Origin: Bacillota bacterium
GTDB lineage: Bacteria; Bacillota; Clostridia; Lachnospirales; Bianqueaceae
Assembly (NCBI GenBank): GCA_017442735.1
Contig: JAFRZE010000078.1
Coordinates: forward strand, 1-64,000
Direction of reading: 5' to 3'
DNA length: 64,000 bases
Positions 62,268 through 64,000 of the stretch are shown one piece after another (position 1 is the first letter of the stretch; each line of letters opens with the position of its first letter). Made by a program: the position numbers and the translations under genes. Below the pieces are notes generated by a model. It worked only from the letters and a program-made list of their open reading frames with translations, made no database searches and was not told the DNA's origin.

Positions 62268-62911
62268 AATCTAAATTCCTCCACAAATGGATCGATAGTA
62301 TATATGAAATGATTCAGCGCGCGTTTCAGCCGGGCGACCGGCAGACCGACGACATTGAAGAAATCGCCGCGGATCCCTTCGACCAGCACACTGCCGGCTC
62401 CCTGGATCCCGTAGGCGCCAGCCTTATCCATGGGCTCGCCGGTCGCGACATAGTCTTCGATCTCCTGTTCGGAAAGGGGATAGAATGTCACATCGGTCAC
62501 TTCGGCAAAGGACTCGGAAAGAGCAGAAGCGGACATAGCGTCCGCTGGCAAAGCATCTGGCTCGTCCGGTTGATAAACAAGGCACACACCGGTCACTACC
62601 TGATGCGTTTTACCTGAAAGAAGCCGAAGCATGTGAGCCGCGTCCTGACTATCCACAGGTTTACCCAGCATTTCGCCTTCCGGACCGATCACGACGGTAT
62701 CGGCGCCGATCACGATCCTGCCGGGATGCCTCGAGGCGACATCTTCGGCCTTCGCCGCGGCCAGAAGCAGGGGAACTTTTTCGGGTGGCGTTCCCTCCGG
62801 GACATGGACCTGTTCCTCCGCCGAGGAGGAAGCGAGGTCATAATCAGACGTGATAAAATGAAGTAATTCGCGACGTCTTGGAGAGGCAGACGCGAGAATG
62901 ATTTTGGTCAT
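62264..62911 (-). CDS. maf: Maf-like nucleoside triphosphate pyrophosphatase
   Basis: A 215-residue Maf protein. ILASASPRRRELL at residues 5-17 and GRIVIGADTVVIG near 65-77 are the two signature blocks. SGKTHQVVTGVCL and EPMDKAGAYGIQGAGSVLVEGIRGDFFNVVGLP follow near 105 and 170. Maf proteins hydrolyse dTTP, UTP or modified nucleotides and were linked to septum formation. AAAGAACCTCTG-type leader on the minus strand; AGAGG precedes the start. First gene of the maf-GldFG transcript. Confidence 0.95.
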   Translation of the reverse strand: MTKIILASASPRRRELLHFITSDYDLASSSAEEQVHVPEGTPPEKVPLLLAAAKAEDVASRHPGRIVIGADTVVIGPEGEMLGKPVDSQDAAHMLRLLSGKTHQVVTGVCLVYQPDEPDALPADAMSASALSESFAEVTDVTFYPLSEQEIEDYVATGEPMDKAGAYGIQGAGSVLVEGIRGDFFNVVGLPVARLKRALNHFIYTIDPFVEEFRL

Positions 62912-62951
62912 AAAAAGAACCTCTGTATATGCTCAAAAAATATCAAATTTT

Positions 62952-62980
62952 ATCTTATCACATTTTTGACATTTCGTAAA
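62952..62980 (-). promoter_or_regulatory. Probable promoter of maf
   Basis: On the minus strand TTTACG (62980-62975), a 17-bp spacer and TAAGAT (62957-62952), about 40 bp before the maf start. Confidence 0.45.
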
Positions 62981-63012
62981 CCACAACTTATACGGATGCC
63001 AGGCACCCTGAC

Positions 63013-63028
63013 CCACTAGATGTAGTGG
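63013..63028. promoter_or_regulatory. Dyad abutting the -35 box, operator candidate
   Basis: CCACTA, GATG, TAGTGG is a perfect 6-bp dyad with 4-bp centre that ends exactly where the TTGACA box begins. A repressor or activator bound there would touch RNA polymerase. Confidence 0.5.
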
Positions 63029-63057
63029 TTGACAAACGTCCTTTTTTACGATAGAAT
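63029..63057 (+). promoter_or_regulatory. Sigma-A promoter of the Glu/Ser-rich protein gene
   Basis: TTGACA (63029-63034), a 17-bp spacer and TAGAAT (63052-63057). One mismatch from consensus overall, so a strong promoter is expected. Confidence 0.85.
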
Positions 63058-63119
63058 AACGAATGTATTACAAATATTACAAAAAATATTTCGAAAATGT
63101 TTCAAGGAGAAATGAACCG

Positions 63120-64000
63120 ATGAAATCATCAAGAAACCGGAAGGTGCTCCTGGTAATCGGGGTACTTACGGCAATCGGAATCGTTCTCTCCTCCATCGTT
63201 TTTGAGGTGAAGCCACTGGCTTCGGAGCATCCACAGACTTTGGAAGAAAGGACGCTTTTCGATGAAAGCATCTTCGAAAGCGAAGGATCTTCCGAGGTGA
63301 GCACAAAATTGCCGACAAGTGCACAGGCAGTTCATATGATGACCCTGGTAGGCGCAGCGCCCGGAAAAAGTCAGGATCAGCTGAATGAAGCTGTTACAGA
63401 GAGAATCGCACCGGCAGAAGACACAGAAACAAAATCACAAGAGACCGATTCGGCTGAAGTTGTGAGCAGCCCATCGCCTGCCAGCAAAGTCCGGATGAAG
63501 AGACTTCTTTTCGGACCCTTTGAGCTGGTGAAAGGCCTGACCCCGGATCCTGTTTCCGAAATAAACACCGACGCTGCAGCACCGATCGAAGCAGTAGATA
63601 CGGAAGAGGAAACAGAAGACAACTCTTCAGAGGAGACTTCGGAAGAAGAAACCTCAGAAGAGAAAACTTCTTCTTACGAAGAAGAGGAAGAAGAGGAAGA
63701 GCCGGTGTATGAGGAAGCATACACCGAAGATTCTTCCGAGGATGAGGAATCATCCGAGGAAGAAAGCTCTGAGGAGATCTCCGAAGAGACTTCTGAGACC
63801 GAAGGAGAAGAGGAAGAAGAATCCTCTGAAGAACCGGAGGAAGAAGAACCCCAGACACCTCTTGCTCAGGAAGAAAGCTCTGAAGAAAGCACAGAGACCC
63901 CAGAAGAGCCGCAGGACGAAGATAGTTCAGAAACTTCAGATGAGGATGAATCGTCTGAGACCGAAGAAAGCTCTAAGCCGGAAGAAAGCTCAGAAACTAC
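63120..64000 (+). CDS. Glu/Ser-rich exported surface protein, cut by window end
   Basis: The frame opens at ATG 63120, with AAGGAGAAA upstream, and stays open to the window end (293 codons). Residues 7-29 are a hydrophobic signal or anchor helix (KVLLVIGVLTAIGIVLSSIVF) after a basic start. A region without recognised family follows (30-150). From about residue 160 to the cut end the protein is almost only Glu, Ser, Thr and Asp with a few Pro (SSEESSEE-like repeats), a long extended acidic linker. The functional domain is presumably beyond the window. The style matches the linker of the protein at 33161. Confidence 0.8.
   Translation, partial: MKSSRNRKVLLVIGVLTAIGIVLSSIVFEVKPLASEHPQTLEERTLFDESIFESEGSSEVSTKLPTSAQAVHMMTLVGAAPGKSQDQLNEAVTERIAPAEDTETKSQETDSAEVVSSPSPASKVRMKRLLFGPFELVKGLTPDPVSEINTDAAAPIEAVDTEEETEDNSSEETSEEETSEEKTSSYEEEEEEEEPVYEEAYTEDSSEDEESSEEESSEEISEETSETEGEEEEESSEEPEEEEPQTPLAQEESSEESTETPEEPQDEDSSETSDEDESSETEESSKPEESSET

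Noticed and set aside
1-64000. tRNA, rRNA or known riboswitches
   Set aside because: No cloverleaf with conserved GTTCRA, no rRNA core sequences and no recognised aptamer core was seen in the intergenic regions by eye. A covariance search would be decisive.

Overview
The window looks like chromosomal DNA from a strictly anaerobic, moderately GC-rich member of the Clostridia (Bacillota). The support is an Rnf ferredoxin:NAD+ oxidoreductase operon in clostridial order, indolepyruvate:ferredoxin oxidoreductase (IorAB), several GH3 glycosidases, MATE exporters, lipobox lipoproteins, Glu/Ser-rich wall-type proteins, AGGAGG ribosome sites and sigma-A type promoters. No rRNA, tRNA, cas genes or phage genes were recognised. 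The genus cannot be named from this sequence alone.

Layout. 0.2-7.2 kb (minus strand): probably one operon of acyl-CoA thioesterase, DUF1622 membrane protein, GH3 hexosaminidase-like enzyme, and a MoxR ATPase / DUF58 / transglutaminase trio. 7.4-15.9 kb (plus): rnfC, a fused rnfD-rnfG, rnfE, rnfA, rnfB, then the pentaheme nitrite reductase gene nrfA, then resB and ccsA for cytochrome c maturation. This forms a compact module linking ferredoxin oxidation to extracytoplasmic nitrite ammonification. 15.9-26.5 kb: two MATE exporters, a ROK kinase, an AT-rich ATPase gene bounded by duplicated terminators, an ECF sigma/anti-sigma pair, a flavodoxin-like protein, an Fe-S aldo/keto reductase and small proteins. 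26.6-40.2 kb: a large DUF805 membrane protein, lipoproteins, a SAM hydroxide adenosyltransferase, an SGNH hydrolase, a C69 dipeptidase, MscS, a zinc phospholipase C-like protein and two tandem DUF3298-type lipoproteins. 40.3-45.4 kb: an AraC regulator divergent from a GH3 glycosidase and an MFS exporter. 45.9-49.7 kb (minus): iorA-iorB-aryl-CoA ligase for aromatic amino acid fermentation. 50.3-59.4 kb (plus): a domain-permuted GH3 glycosidase, an MFS transporter, an acyltransferase with a zinc ribbon, a membrane RCK/RyR-like protein and a zinc-ribbon/propeller membrane protein. 59.6-62.9 kb (minus): a GldF-GldG-like fusion and maf. 63.1 kb to the end: a truncated Glu/Ser-rich surface protein.

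The most unusual content is non-coding. (1) Two arrays 26 kb apart (23962-24243 and 49869-50204) consist of 37-38 bp dyads with arms TAGCAAGGT/ACCTTGCTA around an A- or T-tract. In both, the dyads are spaced alternately 53 and 43 bp, giving an almost exact 96-bp super-period. (2) A second dyad family with a different arm (TGCTTTA/TAAAGCA) but the same 37-38 bp size and 42-43 bp step lies between convergent genes at 25568-25707 and 40193-40273. (3) A dispersed, highly structured intergenic repeat of about 333 bp is present in two full copies (32718-33050, 45445-45778) and one cut by the window start (1-110). Each lies at the 3' ends of genes. These three are the best candidates for something undescribed here.
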